This document shows positions 44,255 through 57,100 of a DNA stretch of 64,000 nt, piece after piece. This DNA is from Tricholoma matsutake. Lineage: Eukaryota > Basidiomycota > Agaricomycetes > Agaricales > Tricholomataceae. Within the stretch, counting starts at the first letter, position 1; every line of letters starts with the position of its first letter. The stretch is taken from assembly GCA_026075535.2 (NCBI GenBank), contig AP026540.1, forward strand, positions 2,666,001 through 2,730,000, in the 5' to 3' direction. A program made the translations under genes and the position numbers. Under the pieces are notes generated by a model. The model was not told where the DNA came from. It made no database searches and saw only the letters and a list, made by a program, of their open reading frames with translations.

Positions 44255-47200
44255 ATGTTATTGAAATCATTGACAGTTCTTAACAAACTGTCTCAGTTAC
44301 CATCTGTTGCGACTTCCCTTACAATGCGTAGTAGGGGTCGTCTACCTGCAAAACATACACCTTTGCCAGTGTCTTCGCCTCTCACCTCCCCACACACGTC
44401 TTCTCCCCCTACTCGCTCGGAAGCATCTCGGGCTTCTAGTAGAAATAGACCTGCGGATCACTTGAATACATGCACACGCTCACGTTCATCATCTACAGAC
44501 GACGAGTCTTTATGACATGCATATACTCAGCATTTCACAATGTCCAACAACGGTCAAGCCATACTCATGCCCAATAATGGGAAAAGGCTGACTATTACAT
44601 CAGGCGTGATGATTGCTGAGCTGTTACATCGATTTGAACACTTTGCTTGCTGTTACCTCACAAATAAGGAAGGCTTAACAAACGCCGAACATGTTGCGCA
44701 TATAGCTTATGCCTTTGAAGATCCATTATTCAGTGATTGGTTCCAGACATTGCAAACATATTATGAAAAACTTTCATTCACAGAATTCATGGTCAAAGTC
44801 CGGGCTCATTGGTTAACAGCAGGCTGGGAAAAAGACTTGGCTCGCAAAGTTCGTAACACGAAACAGGGCCCCACACCATTCCACAAATTCTCTATGACTA
44901 TTCATTGCAATAACCTTTTGCTCAAAAACACCAAATATCATCTCTCACCTGCACAATTATGCACACAAATTGAATCAAACTTATTGCATGATCTTCTTAG
45001 TGCATATGATCGATACAAAGAGAAAAACGACTCTGATTCGGATTCCAACAATGAAAACGCTGTAACTGCTGGACCAGCCACTGCTACAGTTGCTACTGCT
45101 GCTGCTATGGCAGCCGCAGCTATAGAGGCAACTGCAAGGAAAGCAGAACATTGTCTGGAAAATTTCATTCAACTTCTTATCAGGCTGGATGATAAAGTCC
45201 ACGAGGAGTCCACCTCACATCAGAAAGAAGCAGAGGATGCTTTTCATAAATTGAAACGTAGTGGGTCTAATGCTGGATTATCTGATACCACATGTCGGGC
45301 ACCCACTGTATGCGCTCAACAATCGAACTCGAATACATCCTCTACCTCCACTAAAACCAATCCCACATCTACCATGACCTCCTCCTCACAAGGGAGACCC
45401 CCAAAGCTGATGGAGTGAGAACATCATTACTTGACAGCACACAGTGGCTGCAAGAAATGCAGAAATTTCTATGTCACTGCTGGTCATGCATGTGAATTCC
45501 CAAGTCGCGAAGGCTACAGGGAACACACCATGAATGCCGTTAATCAGGCCCGCCAATGATTTGGCTTAACCGCTCTTCCCGTTCCTACAGATGAAATCCC
45601 TGCCTCTGTTGCTTCTGTTTCAACATTTATGCCTGCCGCACCTACCGTTGCTCCTCCTGCCTTACTGGTTGCGGTTGTGATGGGTATGACTTCTTACCCA
45701 GTCGCATCAGTCGGACAGCCAACAAATGAACATAACGTTTTGATGGGAGATGATGGTGACTTATTGCAAGACTCAAATGACTCCATAAGCAGACCAGTCC
45801 CGTTCTACGTCCCACATCTCGTGTGGCCTTGCGCCGTCGATCACTCTTCTTCTCATGACCATATACATGTTGATGCTTTGATTGACCATGGTTCTCATAT
45901 AGTTTTAATTGCTCAAGAATTGGTGACTTGTTTAAATCTTTGCTTATGCACATTGCCACAAGGATTTCCCATCTCAGGTGCCTTTCTCGGTGATTTGTCT
46001 ACATCCACATCTGTGTCTCTGACCCACTGGGTCAAACTGAAACTTCATGATGGCAATAATTTATATTCCGCACAAACTGTGCATGCACTTGTAGCCCCTA
46101 AACTTTGTCATCAGATCATACTCGGACTTCCCTTCATGTATCATAATAACATCACAGTGAATGTTTTAAATCAAACTGTTTTGACCTCTGATGGATTTGA
46201 TTTATTGCATCCTTCGGCACCTACACCTTTACCCTTGCCGCCGACCAAGCTATGGGATACAATTGCATCTACCTTGACTAGCAGAAAGCTTCTTTTGGAG
46301 GAGCTGCGCGCAGTATGTGCTACTTGGAAAGGCGTCGTGGACGCGACATGCAAACCAGTAACCCCCCTAAACCTCGTAGCTGCAGTAAGAACTCGTGTGG
46401 AGCAATTAGCTGCTAAAGATCACCTCAAAAAATTATCGTCAGAGATTAAAGAACAATATGCAGACGTATTTGAACCAATCCCTCATGTCGGGGGTATGCC
46501 TGATTCAGTATGATGCAAGATTACCTTGAAAGATGCATCTAAAACAATTTCCACACGGTCCTACTCCTGTCCTCACAAATACCGTGAAGCTTGGAACACC
46601 TTGATCAACAAGCATCTTGAAGCTGGGAGAATTAGGCCATCGTCTAGTTCACATGCCTCACCCACGTTCTTGATTCCTAAGGCAGATTCCACAGCATTGC
46701 CGCGGTGGGTGAATGACTATAGACAGTTAAATGCCAACACAGTAACAGATTGCCACCCCTTACCTCGTGTTGATGACATCCTAGTGGATGCGGGGAGAGG
46801 AAAAATATGGAGCAAAATTGATATGACCAATAGCTTTTTCCACACTAAAATGGATCCGGAAAGCATTCACCTCACTGCAGTAATGACTCCTCTTGGGTTG
46901 TATGAGTGGCTAGTCATGCCCCAGGGACTGCGCAATGCCCCTCCCATTCACCAATGCTGAGTAATGGAGGCTTTACGCCCCTTTTTAGGATGCATCTGCC
47001 ACATATATCTCAATGATATTATAATTTGGTCTGCCATGCTTGCAGACCACATCAATCATATTAAATTAATCATGAATGCTTTGCGAACTTTCCGGCTTTA
47101 TTGCAACCCCAAGAAGTCCGCGTTTTTCCTAATGGAATTGGAATTCTTAGGACATCGCATCTCAAGTGAAGGCATCCAAGCGTGCTCATCTAAAGTCGAC

Positions 47201-49401
47201 AAAATTTTACAATGGCCCATTCCAAAGAACAGTACGGACGTATGAAGCTTCTTAGGCTTGGTCCGCTACATTGCAAGCTTTCTCCCTAATCTCGCCGACC
47301 ACACCTCAATCCTCACACCTTTGACCACAAAAGAATGCGAGAAATCTTTTCCCACATGGACCACAGAGCATCAATGCATGTTCGATTCGATCAAAGCTCT
47401 GGTGGTCAGCCAGGAATGTTTGATGGTGATCGATCACTCTGACCCAAAGGATAACAAAATCTTTGTTACATGCAATGCCAGTGATTTCCATACGGGTGCC
47501 ATGCTTAGCTGGGGTAAGACCTGGGAAACAGCACGACCCATAGCATTTGACTCAATGCAGCTTAAAGATGTTCAGAAACATTATCCCATACATGAAAAGG
47601 AGTTGTTAGCGATCGTACATGCCCTTAAGAAATGGCGTTCAGACTTACTTGGTTCTCCAATACTCATTTACACGGATCACTGCACTCTGGAGAATTTCGA
47701 GACACAAAAAGATCTCTCACGCAGGCAAGAACACTGGATGGAGCACATGTCACAATTTGACATGACAATTGTCTACATCCAGGGTGAGGATAATACAGTC
47801 GCAGATGCTCTTTCATGCTTACCTGCTGATTCTGTTGATGTCAACGCAACCCCTGACATTGATGTCATGGACCCACCCTTACAATGAGAACACCTGCTTA
47901 AACATACAACAGTGAACGCAGTTTTGAATGTCTCCATGGACGAGTCCTTCCTGCGCGATTTACAAAATGGTTACGAGAGTGATGAGTTCTGCAAAAAGCT
48001 GTCCATGGTGGATTGCAGTATTTCAGACATTCACTACATTAACAATTTTTGGTATATAGGCGATCGTCTCATGATTCCACACTACAGCTCTCTGAGGGAA
48101 GATTTGTTCCAGCTCACACATGACAGCCTCGGACACTTCAGCAGTGATAAATTGTACACTGCACTGCGTGACTCTTATTACTGGCCCAATATGTGTCACG
48201 ATTTGGAAACGGCTTACATACCTTCCTGCTCTAGTTGCCAGCATAACAAAGGTCAAACCTCTAAACCCAAAGGCCCACTTCACCCCCTGCCTGTACCCGA
48301 CGCACGTGGCAAATCTGTTTGTCTGGATTTTGTGGGACCTTTACTGGAGGATGAAGGTTTCAACTGCATCCTCACCATCATGGATCAATTAGGATCTGAC
48401 ATCCACATTATTCCCACTCGAACCGACATCACAGCGCAAAAGCTGGCTGGAGTGTTCTTCTCGGAATGGTACTGCAAAAACGGACTGCCTACAGAGCTGA
48501 TATCAGACCACGATAAACTTTTTGTTTCTAAATTTTGGAAGGCATTACACCTCTTAACTGGAATTCACCTAAAGATGTCGACGGCCTATCACCCTCAAAC
48601 TGATGGCAGCAGCGAGCGGACCAACAAGACCCTTAATCAGTGTGTACGTTTCCATGTTGAGCAAAACCAAAAAGGCTGGGTTTGGGCCTTGCCTCTCATT
48701 AGATTCAACATCATGAATACGGTCAATGCTTCAACTGGGTATTCTGGATTTCAACTTTGGATGGGTCATTCACCTCAAATTCTACCCCCACTTGTGCCCA
48801 CTGCTTTGGCTTCCACAGCCGAAATTGATGCTCGGAAAATCTTTAGTCAAATTTTGGAAGATGAGGCCGATGTGAAAGACTCCTTGCTCACAGCGAAGAT
48901 TGCTCAAGCCTTTTATGCAAACAAGGAACGGGGTAAAGAAGATATATTTGAAGTTGGAGATAAAGTTATGCTATCTATGCTGCATAGACAACAAGAGTGG
49001 AAGGCGGGAGACAAAGATAGAGTCGCTAAGTTCTTCCCCAGATTTGATGGCCTTCATTCTGTTACAGAAAAGTGTACCCTAATTTCTCTGCCTACACTCT
49101 AGACCTACCAAATTCGCCGGATGTGTTCCCTATGTTCCACTCATCCGTTCTCAAGCACTATTATCCTAATGATCCCGATTTATTCCCTTCCCGAGAATTC
49201 CTGTGTCCTGGACCTATTGTAACAAACAATGGAATCGAAGAGTACACCATTGAAAGGATTGTCAACGAAAGAAAGCGAGGACGAGGACACCAATATCTCA
49301 TCCACTGGAATGGTTTCGGCCCTGAAGATGATCAATGGCTTCCAAGGTGCAAACTCGAGGATTGTGAAGCATTGGACAAGTGGCTTGCACGTACAGGTTA
49401 G
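44255..49401 (+). pseudogene. gypsy-B gag-pol, one frame with seven TGA stops
   Basis: The frame starting at 44255 (or at 44540, MSNNGQAILMPNNGKRLTIT) runs to 49102. Gag has helical segments (TSGVMIAELLHRFEHFACCY) and an Ala-rich stretch (AAAMAAAAIEATARK). A Cys/His cluster (CKKCRNFYVTAGHACEF) lies near 45450-45490. Protease has LIDHGSHIVLI (DHG for DSG). RT follows (RWVNDYRQLNANTVTDCHPL; YLND at about 47005), then RNase H (HEKELLAIVHALKKW, YTDHCTLENFETQKDLSRR), integrase finger (CSSCQHNK), core (VCLDFVGPL, ISDHDKLFVSKFW, TDGSSERTNKTLNQ) and, after a one-base shift near 49072, a chromodomain (YTIERIVNERKRGRGHQYLI). TGA stops: 44513, 45416, 45560, 46511, 46958, 47243, 47885. Confidence 0.9.
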
Positions 49402-49551
49402 GGACATGCGGTAGCTTTTCCCACCGGGTTTTTGATGCACCTGTCGTGAGGTTGATGTGGAATTTTTTCTCTTATTCTACTCTCTTCAATGATTTCACTA
49501 CTTACTCTTGCTGATTTGCACACCCCATACATTTTTTTAAGAGTGGGAGGG

Positions 49552-49778
49552 TGTAAGCCTATCATGCTTGTTATGACATATTTACTGCTTACATCAGGAT
49601 TCTTCAGTACTGTTGATTACTCACTTCCCCTTAACCAATAACCACGATCTACACATAATTACCTCTAGTCATTGCAATACCACGCCGTGTCTTATCGCTC
49701 AGTGTGATTTGAAGTAAGTCTTATAATTCCCTTCTCTTTATAGTGCTTGTCTATCTCCACACAGGAGATAGACTCACA
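49552..49778 (+). repeat. gypsy-B 3' LTR
   Basis: 227 bp, preceded by the purine tract AAGAGTGGGAGGG. TSD AAGCC follows. About 150 bp of untranslated sequence lies between the chromodomain stop and the LTR. Confidence 0.92.
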
Positions 49779-52700
49779 AAGCCATACAAAGCCACCAGGA
49801 GTGGAATGACACCAAATTCGGTGCTAGTACACACCAGAGAAGAACTCATCCCACATCTAGGCCCCCTCTTTTGAGCTACTAACACATTAAAATACTATCC
49901 ACAGGAGTGGGCATGTACAGAAACTTTAATCCTGAAAAAACCAGGAAAACCAGATTACACGTCCCCAGCAGCTGCATGGTGCCCAATAGTGCTATCCAAT
50001 GGAATGGCCCGCCTGCTCAACAGTTGTCAGACAGATGATATCATCACCATGTGCAAGAAACATGATATACTCCCAGCCAACCACTTTGGAGCAAGACCAG
50101 GATGCACCACGACCGACTCCATACAACTACTAGCAAAGACCATAAAAGATGCATGGCGCAAAGGGCAAGTCATATCAACCCTATTCCTTGATGTCAAAGG
50201 TGCATTCCCCAGTGTAGACGTCAACCGACTCATTCACAACATGAGAAAAAGAGGCATACCACAGGAATACACAGAATGGATGAAGAGACACCTTGATAAC
50301 CGACACACCACCCTATCCTTCGACGACTACCAAATGACGACATTTGCTGTACAGAACAGTCTGGACCAGGGAGACCCATTCTCAGGAATATGCTATCTGG
50401 TATACAACGCTGACCTACTAAAAATCCCGATTCTCAGGACAGGTGAATGGATACTACTATTTGTAGATGATGCAGTGGTAATAGTCACTGGCAAAGACTT
50501 CTTTGAAACACACAAAAAACTACGAAGCATCATGAACCGAAGCAAAGGCATATTCAAATGGGCCAAAGACCACAATTGCGAGTTCGGAATCGAAAAATTC
50601 CAGCTACTCAATATCATGAAGAAACTAGCCCCACACCCGCTAAACCCCCGAAAACAGATACCAACGCCAAGATGAGCCCTAGTGCTAGGAAACCAACACA
50701 TACCATCGAAGGAGACGGCAAGATTCCTAGGAGTAATGGTAGATAACAAACTGAACTGAAAATTGCAGTGCACAGCAGCAATCGCAAAGGGACAAGACTG
50801 GTTAATCCAGTTCGGGAGACTGTCCCAGACATCCCAAGGAATGAACACAAGATACATACAGCAACTATACCTCGCCATCGCAGTCCCCCATATGCTATAT
50901 GCCGCAGACATTTTCCTCACACCACAGCAGAACATGGGCAAAAGAACAAAGGACCACAGAGCAAACCAGGCAATAGTGAAGAAACTAGCATCGATACAGA
51001 GACGAGCGGTAATCATGATAACAGACGCAATGAAAACCACTGCAACTGACACACTAGAAGTTATGAAAAACCTAATCCCATTCAACCTGCTGATCAACAA
51101 ACACCGACAATGAGCTGCCATCCATCTCGCAACACTACCAGCGACACGCCCCCTACACAAGCCAGTCGCAAACGCCGCAAGCAGACTAGTAAAATGACAC
51201 CCAACCCCACTGCATGATCTCATGCACAGATACAACATCAAACCACAGACCACCGAAACAATCAAAGCAGTATGCTTCGACACAAGATGGAAACCAAAGG
51301 TAAAAACCAAGGTCACCAACGACGCTGACAGCGCAATAGTGGATGTGGAACAGGACAACCCAGATGCAAAAGTGTTCACCGACAGCTCAGGTATGGAAGG
51401 AAAAATAAGTGCGGCAGCAGTTCTATACAGGAACGGAAGGATGAAAACCAAGCTATGCTACAGGCTGGGCTCACAACGACACCACACGGTGTATGAAGGA
51501 GAGGGAGTAGGCGCAATTCTAGGAACCAAGCTAATCACCAAGGAGAGGGGAATACGGTCAGCCATCATTTACATTGACAATCAAGCTTCCATCGCCGCCA
51601 CACAACTAACGAAACCCACCTCAGGCCACTACATATTCAACGCCTTTCATGAGAACATTGATACACTGAAGAAGAAACATCATGGAATACAGATAACAGT
51701 TCAATGGATACCAGGACACAAAGGAGTGGAGGGCAATGAACAGGCAGATGAACAAGCAAAGAGAGCCATAACAGAAGGAAGCAGCGACGCACGAGACCTG
51801 CCAAAGTCCCTCAAGAAAACGCTACCCCACAGCAAGTCCGCAATGAAGTGGGCATACAGTGAGAAGCTAAAATGCAATGCGCAGAAGGCATGGCAGAAAT
51901 TGCCGTGATTCACGAAGATGAAGAAAACAGACCCCACTGCAACATTGAACAAATACATCCAACTCATCATGAACTTACTGAGGAAAATAGCCAGTACACT
52001 GTCACAACTAAGGACAGGCCATACACCACTAGCTAAGCACTTACACCACATTGGAAAACTAGACTCACCGATCTGCCCAGCTTGTGAACAGAGCAAAGAA
52101 ACAGTACAGCACTTCATGCTACACTGCCCTGTGCACCAGACAGCTAGACAGGTCTTATGCAACAGCACAGGCAGCAGGGACATCAACATCACAAAGCTAT
52201 TCACAACCGCCAAAATGCTGCCAGTGCTCTTTCGATATGTTGCCGCAACCGGCCATTCCCACAACACATTTGGAGACCTACCGCCACTAGAGGAAGTACA
52301 ACAAAGGAATGGAGAAAGAGGATAGGAGAGAACCAAACAGCATGATGGAAAGCATCATACCCTATACACAGTCCCAGTACCACTTAGTTGAGTGCCAATG
52401 GCGCTTTGAGGACCATTTCACGGTCCCTCAAAGCAGATGACGAAGAAAACCACCACAGGGAGGGGAAGGACTATATTGCACACTCATGTATATTTACTCT
52501 CTCACATATGGTTTGCCACAACAGAGAATAAATGGGAAAAAAAAAAAATACACTATTCTTGCTCTTACACCTATATTCAGGCTGTAGCAAAGCTTGCTCC
52601 CTTGATGAGGGGAGGAGGAGGGGTCTCTTCTCTCAATTAAGGGGCTCTACTATATGCACATAACATATATATGGCTATATACATGAGTGGGAATAGTGCC

Positions 52701-53025
52701 ACATGAGTAGGGAAGTGTGGATATGAACAGAACTGACTAGTGTATATCACGGGTACAGGAATACCCGCGGTATTCACGTGACGGTGTACACAGGTACGGG
52801 TACGGTATCCAAAACATCAAACCTGTAGCACACCGCAACCCGTTGCACAGTGTTGCGGGTTTCAACGGGTTTTGGATTTAGCTTTATTTCCACTTCCAAA
52901 TGATCCAATATTTAGCCTACATGGTAGAGTATTTGCAAAGATATGAGAGATTTTGTGCTTGAGGTTGGGCCAAAGGTTGTTTTGCTCTATCTCAATAATT
53001 AGCCATTTATTTCCCTTGCAAATTG

Positions 53026-53615
53026 GTATTCTACATTGCATATAGTATATCTACACTCTCCCCAAAGAATTAGCTGAATAACCCAACTGTTCCTTTTTTG
53101 TATGCACCCCTTCCTCCTAGTCTACCTAAGAAACCCATCCCACCATATTTCCACAATTCCTCAACGGATCATTTCGCAAATTTGTATTTTACATTATATA
53201 TAAATATATATACACCCTCTCCTAAGCATTAGTTGAACGATGTAACCGTTCCTTTTTGGTATGCACCCCTTCCTCCTAGTTTACCTAAGAAACCCATCCC
53301 ACCATATTTCCACAATGCCTCAACGGATCCTTTCGCAAACCTGTATTTTACATTATATATAGTATATATGTTGCCTCCCTTAAGCATTAGTTGAACGACT
53401 TAACCGTTCTTTTTTGGTATGCACCCCTTCCTCCTAGTTTACCTAAAAAACTCGTCTCATTATATTTCAACAATGCCTCAACGGATCCTTTCAAAAATTC
53501 GTATTTTACATTGGATATAGCATATATACACACTCCCCTAAGCATTAGGTGAATCACTTAACTGTTCTTTTTTGGTATGCACATCTTCCTCCTAGTTTAC
53601 CCAAAAAGCTCATTT
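53026..53615. repeat. 158-bp tandem repeat (about 3.7 units) in hAT-2
   Basis: The word GTATTTTACATT (GTATTCTACATT in the first unit) recurs at 53026, 53184, 53343 and 53501. Each unit also has TATGCACCCCTTCCTCCTAG and TCAACGGATC. The units are clearly similar but diverged. No ORF. Confidence 0.85.
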
Positions 53616-53845
53616 ACTGTATTTCAATGTGAGCAGTGTGAGTCAGGGCACCATCTACTGGGCTTGCACACCCCCTGGAGCCAAAGCAGTATGTAAATGG
53701 ATGCATGTAGAGGTGGGGAGTGATGGAGGAAGAGCTATGCACCAGAGACCAGGTTGAACCAAGCAGTCCCAAAAAGGCAATAAACCAAATCCCCCTTCAC
53801 AATGGTGCGAAAAACTTTGTATAACACTTGTATTGTACTACTCTA

Positions 53846-54106
53846 TGTTGGAGCAGACTATATACGCTGCACAGTGGAAGAGACAACACGTTCCTTACAA
53901 CCTACCTGGGGTTTACTTAGACTTACAGCTAGGGTTAGCAGAGGTAAGAACACTATATTCCTACTATAGTACAGGTTCTCCTTATATACATAATAGTAAG
54001 GATATCACATGACTCCAGAGGAATATGCATATGAAACATGTATCAATATTGGTAATTAATGTGGGAGAATATGCACATGCAACAATATTGGTAATTCATT
54101 TCAACA
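53846..54106 (-). repeat. copia-C 3' LTR
   Basis: 261 bp, plus-strand ends TGTTGGAGCAG and ATTTCAACA. The polypurine tract is the rc of CCCCCCCTC (54107-54115). It differs from the 5' LTR near 53885 (C/T in a CpG) and 54097. Confidence 0.93.
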
Positions 54107-54138
54107 CCCCCCCTCAAACTGTAAAGCGCTCTAAGCAG

Positions 54139-57100
54139 CTAAGTTTGAACCTCAAAAGTAATTCCGAGAGAGTCTCTAAATTTCCTGAATAGGATGGCGC
54201 CAAGGTTCTTTGTGAACATGTCAGCCGGATTATCACTTCCAGGAATGAAAACGACTGTGACTTTGTCATTTTCTATGCATTCGCGGGTGTAGTGGTAGCG
54301 AATGTCTATATGTTTGGTCCTTCTTTCCTGAACTGGATTTGATCCAATAAAGATGGATCCCTGATTATCAGTGCAGATTGGTACGCACTTCAGTGTATAT
54401 CCAAGTTCCTGGAATAAGGACTCTATCCACACTATCTGCCGACAAGTGTCGGAGAGAGCCATATATTCGGCTTCTGTGGATGACAGTGCTACAGTTTTTT
54501 GTAAATGGGACTGCCAGCACACAATGCCACTCGCCAGAGTAGCAAAGTAACCCGTTGTAGATCGGCGCTTGAAAGTGTCAGCTGCCCAATCAGAATCTGT
54601 GAAGGCCTGCAGCCCCTCGGATTTCTCTCCATCATAGACTATACTGTACTTCTGGGTTCCCACCAGATAGCGCATTATGTACATTGCTTTGTCTAGATGT
54701 TCTTGGCTAGGATTAGCCGAGAATTGCGACATCTTGATTACCGCATAAGCGATATCAGGTCGCGTTCCGAGCATCAGATACAATAAAGATCCGATCACAG
54801 ACTGATATTTCGATCTAAGCGCCGCGTTTGGCGTCGCTGTGTTCTCCGACGGTTTGTAGCCAGTCAGGAGCGGAGTGGGGGCAACTTTGGCATTTGTCAT
54901 CTTGAACCTCTCGAGCACTTTGGCGAGATATTCTGTTTGATCGAGTTTGACTTTTGTAGCAGTCTGGGTGACGTGCATGCCTAAGAATTCTGTGACTTTT
55001 TCAGTACTATGGCACTCCCAATGCTTCAGGCAAGCATTCTTCTTTTCATCCACAAGTTTCTTGTTCTTGCCCATGAACAAGCCATCATCAACATAGACTA
55101 GCGCAATAACGATGCTGCCTGTCTTAGGATCCTTGTGTATGAAGATGCCGGCATCGGAGCTGGCGCGCACAAACCCAATGGTGTGCATAAATGCCTCTAG
55201 CTCTTTCCACCATGCTAGTGAAGCCTGTTTAAGGCCATACAATGCTCGGCGTAAGCGCATTACTTTGCGCTCTTTACCCTCGAGTCTGAAACCCTCGGGT
55301 TGATTCATATAGATCTCCTCATCAAGTTTGCCATATAAAAATGTGGTTTTTACATCTAGACCGGTCATATACATGCCTTCTAGAGACGCAAGGGCAAACA
55401 TGAGGTGTACGGTCTCGTAGCGGACTACTGGTGAGAAAATCTCATCAAAGTCAACGCCTTCGACTTGTGAAAAGCCTTTGGCCACGAGTCTGGCTCGTTT
55501 TCTTCCGTCCGATTTCACGGAGAAAACCCATCTATTTTTGATCGTTTTCCGATCATGTGGAAGATCGACGATATCATAGACTTGTCGCTTGCGAAGAGCC
55601 TCTAACTCTTCACGACAAGCCTGTTTCCACTCAAGTTGCTGCTGCCGGGGTAGGCGCGCAATATCGCAAAATTGGTTTGGAACTAGGCTTTTTCCGCTTG
55701 ATGGTGTGACTGCTTTTGATAACAGCCAGCGGATAAGCTCATCTCCACCTTCCTTGGTTATCTTTTTAATATAACCTGCTTTGTCCAGTTCCCCCATTGG
55801 GTAATCATGTTCTTGATTATTGGAATCGGGCACACTCTCGTGGGGTGCTGAACTCAGTCCAGCAACCGGTTCTTGCTGTTGAGGTCGTGGTCGTGTTCGG
55901 TTATGATCCGAATCTTGACCCACAGACTTTTTCCAATATCGATCACGCGCAATGTCTCTCTCTATGTCAGAGGGGAGTCGCTGTTCTCCATAGGTATTGC
56001 CGGGACGGTTTGGGATTTTCCTCTGCCTGCCTGATCGACGGGGCAATTGCTGCCATTCCTGTTGATCTTCACGTCTTGGATGAAAGTCCTCAGTGTTAAC
56101 TGGAGGCGGCAGAGGAGGAGTGTTAGTCGCATCGTCATGCGCCTTTTGCTCGCTTGGTAAATCATCATCATCATCTTCTAATGATGGAGGAAGGGGCGGA
56201 TTTTGTGGCGGTATAGGGTCATCGCCATCCGTTCCAGATGAGTGGTCGTCATCTTCTGGTTCTGGAGGTGGAAAATCACCAAGGTCTGTCTTGGCAGGAG
56301 TTTTAGCTCCGGGACAGCATGGGAATATTGTTTCATCAAATAGTGCCATAGCACCAATGAATATTGCGCCATTTTGTCGCATGAAACGATATGCTTTAAT
56401 GCCATCTTCTACTCCAAGGTACGTCATTAACTCCGATCGAGGAGATAATGTTGTTGGACGTTTTTCCTTTGGTAGATAGACATAAGCACCGCAACCAAAG
56501 ACCTTCAGATTGTTTAGATCTGGGCGGACCTTTGTCAGGTCCTCAAAAGGTGTCAGCCATTTCAGGCGCCTTATTGGGGTTTGGTTGTATAAATGTGTTG
56601 CATGTTCTATGCAAAATTCCCACCATGATTGTGGTAGACAAGCGGTGAATCGCAAGGTTTGCGACTTTTCCATTATTGTCCTTATGGTGCACTCTGTGCA
56701 CCCGTTCTGTTGATGAACGTGGGGTGCAGACATCTCTATTTTGATGCCTAAGTCCTTGAGCTGTTTTTGTAGCTCACAATCCTTGAACTCCCCCCCTGGA
56801 TCGACACGCCAGCGCTTGATTGTAGCGCCATATTGGGTTTTAGCCATCGCTTGAAATTGTCTAATCGCTGCAGCAGCGTCAGATTTCTTTCTGAGACATT
56901 GGACCCAAATATGTGACGTTTTGTCATCAAGAAATACAATGAAGTATTTATGTTTGTGGTACGATAGTACCGGGAGTTCCTTTAGGTCGGAATGTATTAA
57001 TTCAAAGGATTTGTCAGCTCGTGAGTCTGACTCGGGAAAAGATTTTGAGGTCATTTTCCCTTCTGCACACCCTGGACATATAATTTTGTCTTTAGGAATA

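Larger units (their letters stand above)
44003..49778 (+). mobile_element. gypsy-B, full-length Ty3/gypsy nested in the LINE
   Basis: 5776 bp with 227-bp LTRs at both ends and a perfect TSD AAGCC (43998-44002, 49779-49783). The insertion is between codons of LINE ORF2 (RMKP then YKATRSG). Gag-pol is a single frame with seven TGA stops and one frameshift. The protein order and the CHROMO-like end resemble the marY1-type elements of ectomycorrhizal fungi, from memory. Confidence 0.93.
42552..52325 (+). pseudogene. LINE ORF2: endonuclease-RT-RNase H-zinc finger, 11 TGA stops
   Basis: After gypsy-B plus one TSD is removed, ORF2 is one frame of 1331 codons broken only by 11 TGA codons. Domains: APE-type endonuclease (WQQNVNKS, VVQEPYIDF, GDFN then HHPLWD), RT (TLILKKPGKPDY, LFLDVKGAFPSVD, FVDD at the active site, about 50462), RNase H (AKVFTDSSGMEGK, IYIDNQASIAA, VQWIPGHKGVEGNEQADE) and a final finger (CPACEQSKETVQHFMLHC). 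No TAA or TAG occurs. Many TGA positions are arginine in related proteins (for example GDFNRHHP), so CGA to TGA is the likely change. ORF2 nicks DNA and copies the RNA at the nick; this copy is inactive. Confidence 0.9.
40761..52548 (+). mobile_element. LINE (non-LTR retrotransposon), split by gypsy-B
   Basis: Two-ORF LINE: ORF1 with CCHC knuckles, then ORF2 with endonuclease, RT, RNase H and a C-terminal Cys/His finger. This architecture is like fungal Tad1-type elements. A run of 12 A (52537-52548), preceded by AATAAA (52528), is a plausible 3' end. The 5' end is not defined and no target duplication was found. gypsy-B (44003-49778) lies inside ORF2. Confidence 0.85.

Noticed and set aside
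50393..51451. 352-residue minus-strand hydrophobic ORF
   Set aside because: Lies wholly opposite LINE RT/RNase H; hydrophobic look results from complementing an A-rich coding strand.
42552..52325. TGA read as a sense codon (alternative code or selenocysteine)
   Set aside because: TGA is a normal terminator elsewhere (LINE ORF1, the PHD gene) and the intact copia-C frame does not need it; CpG decay explains the pattern.
53026..53615. CRISPR-like or centromeric array
   Set aside because: Units are contiguous, diverged 158-bp repeats without spacers, inside a small eukaryotic transposon; too few for a centromere.
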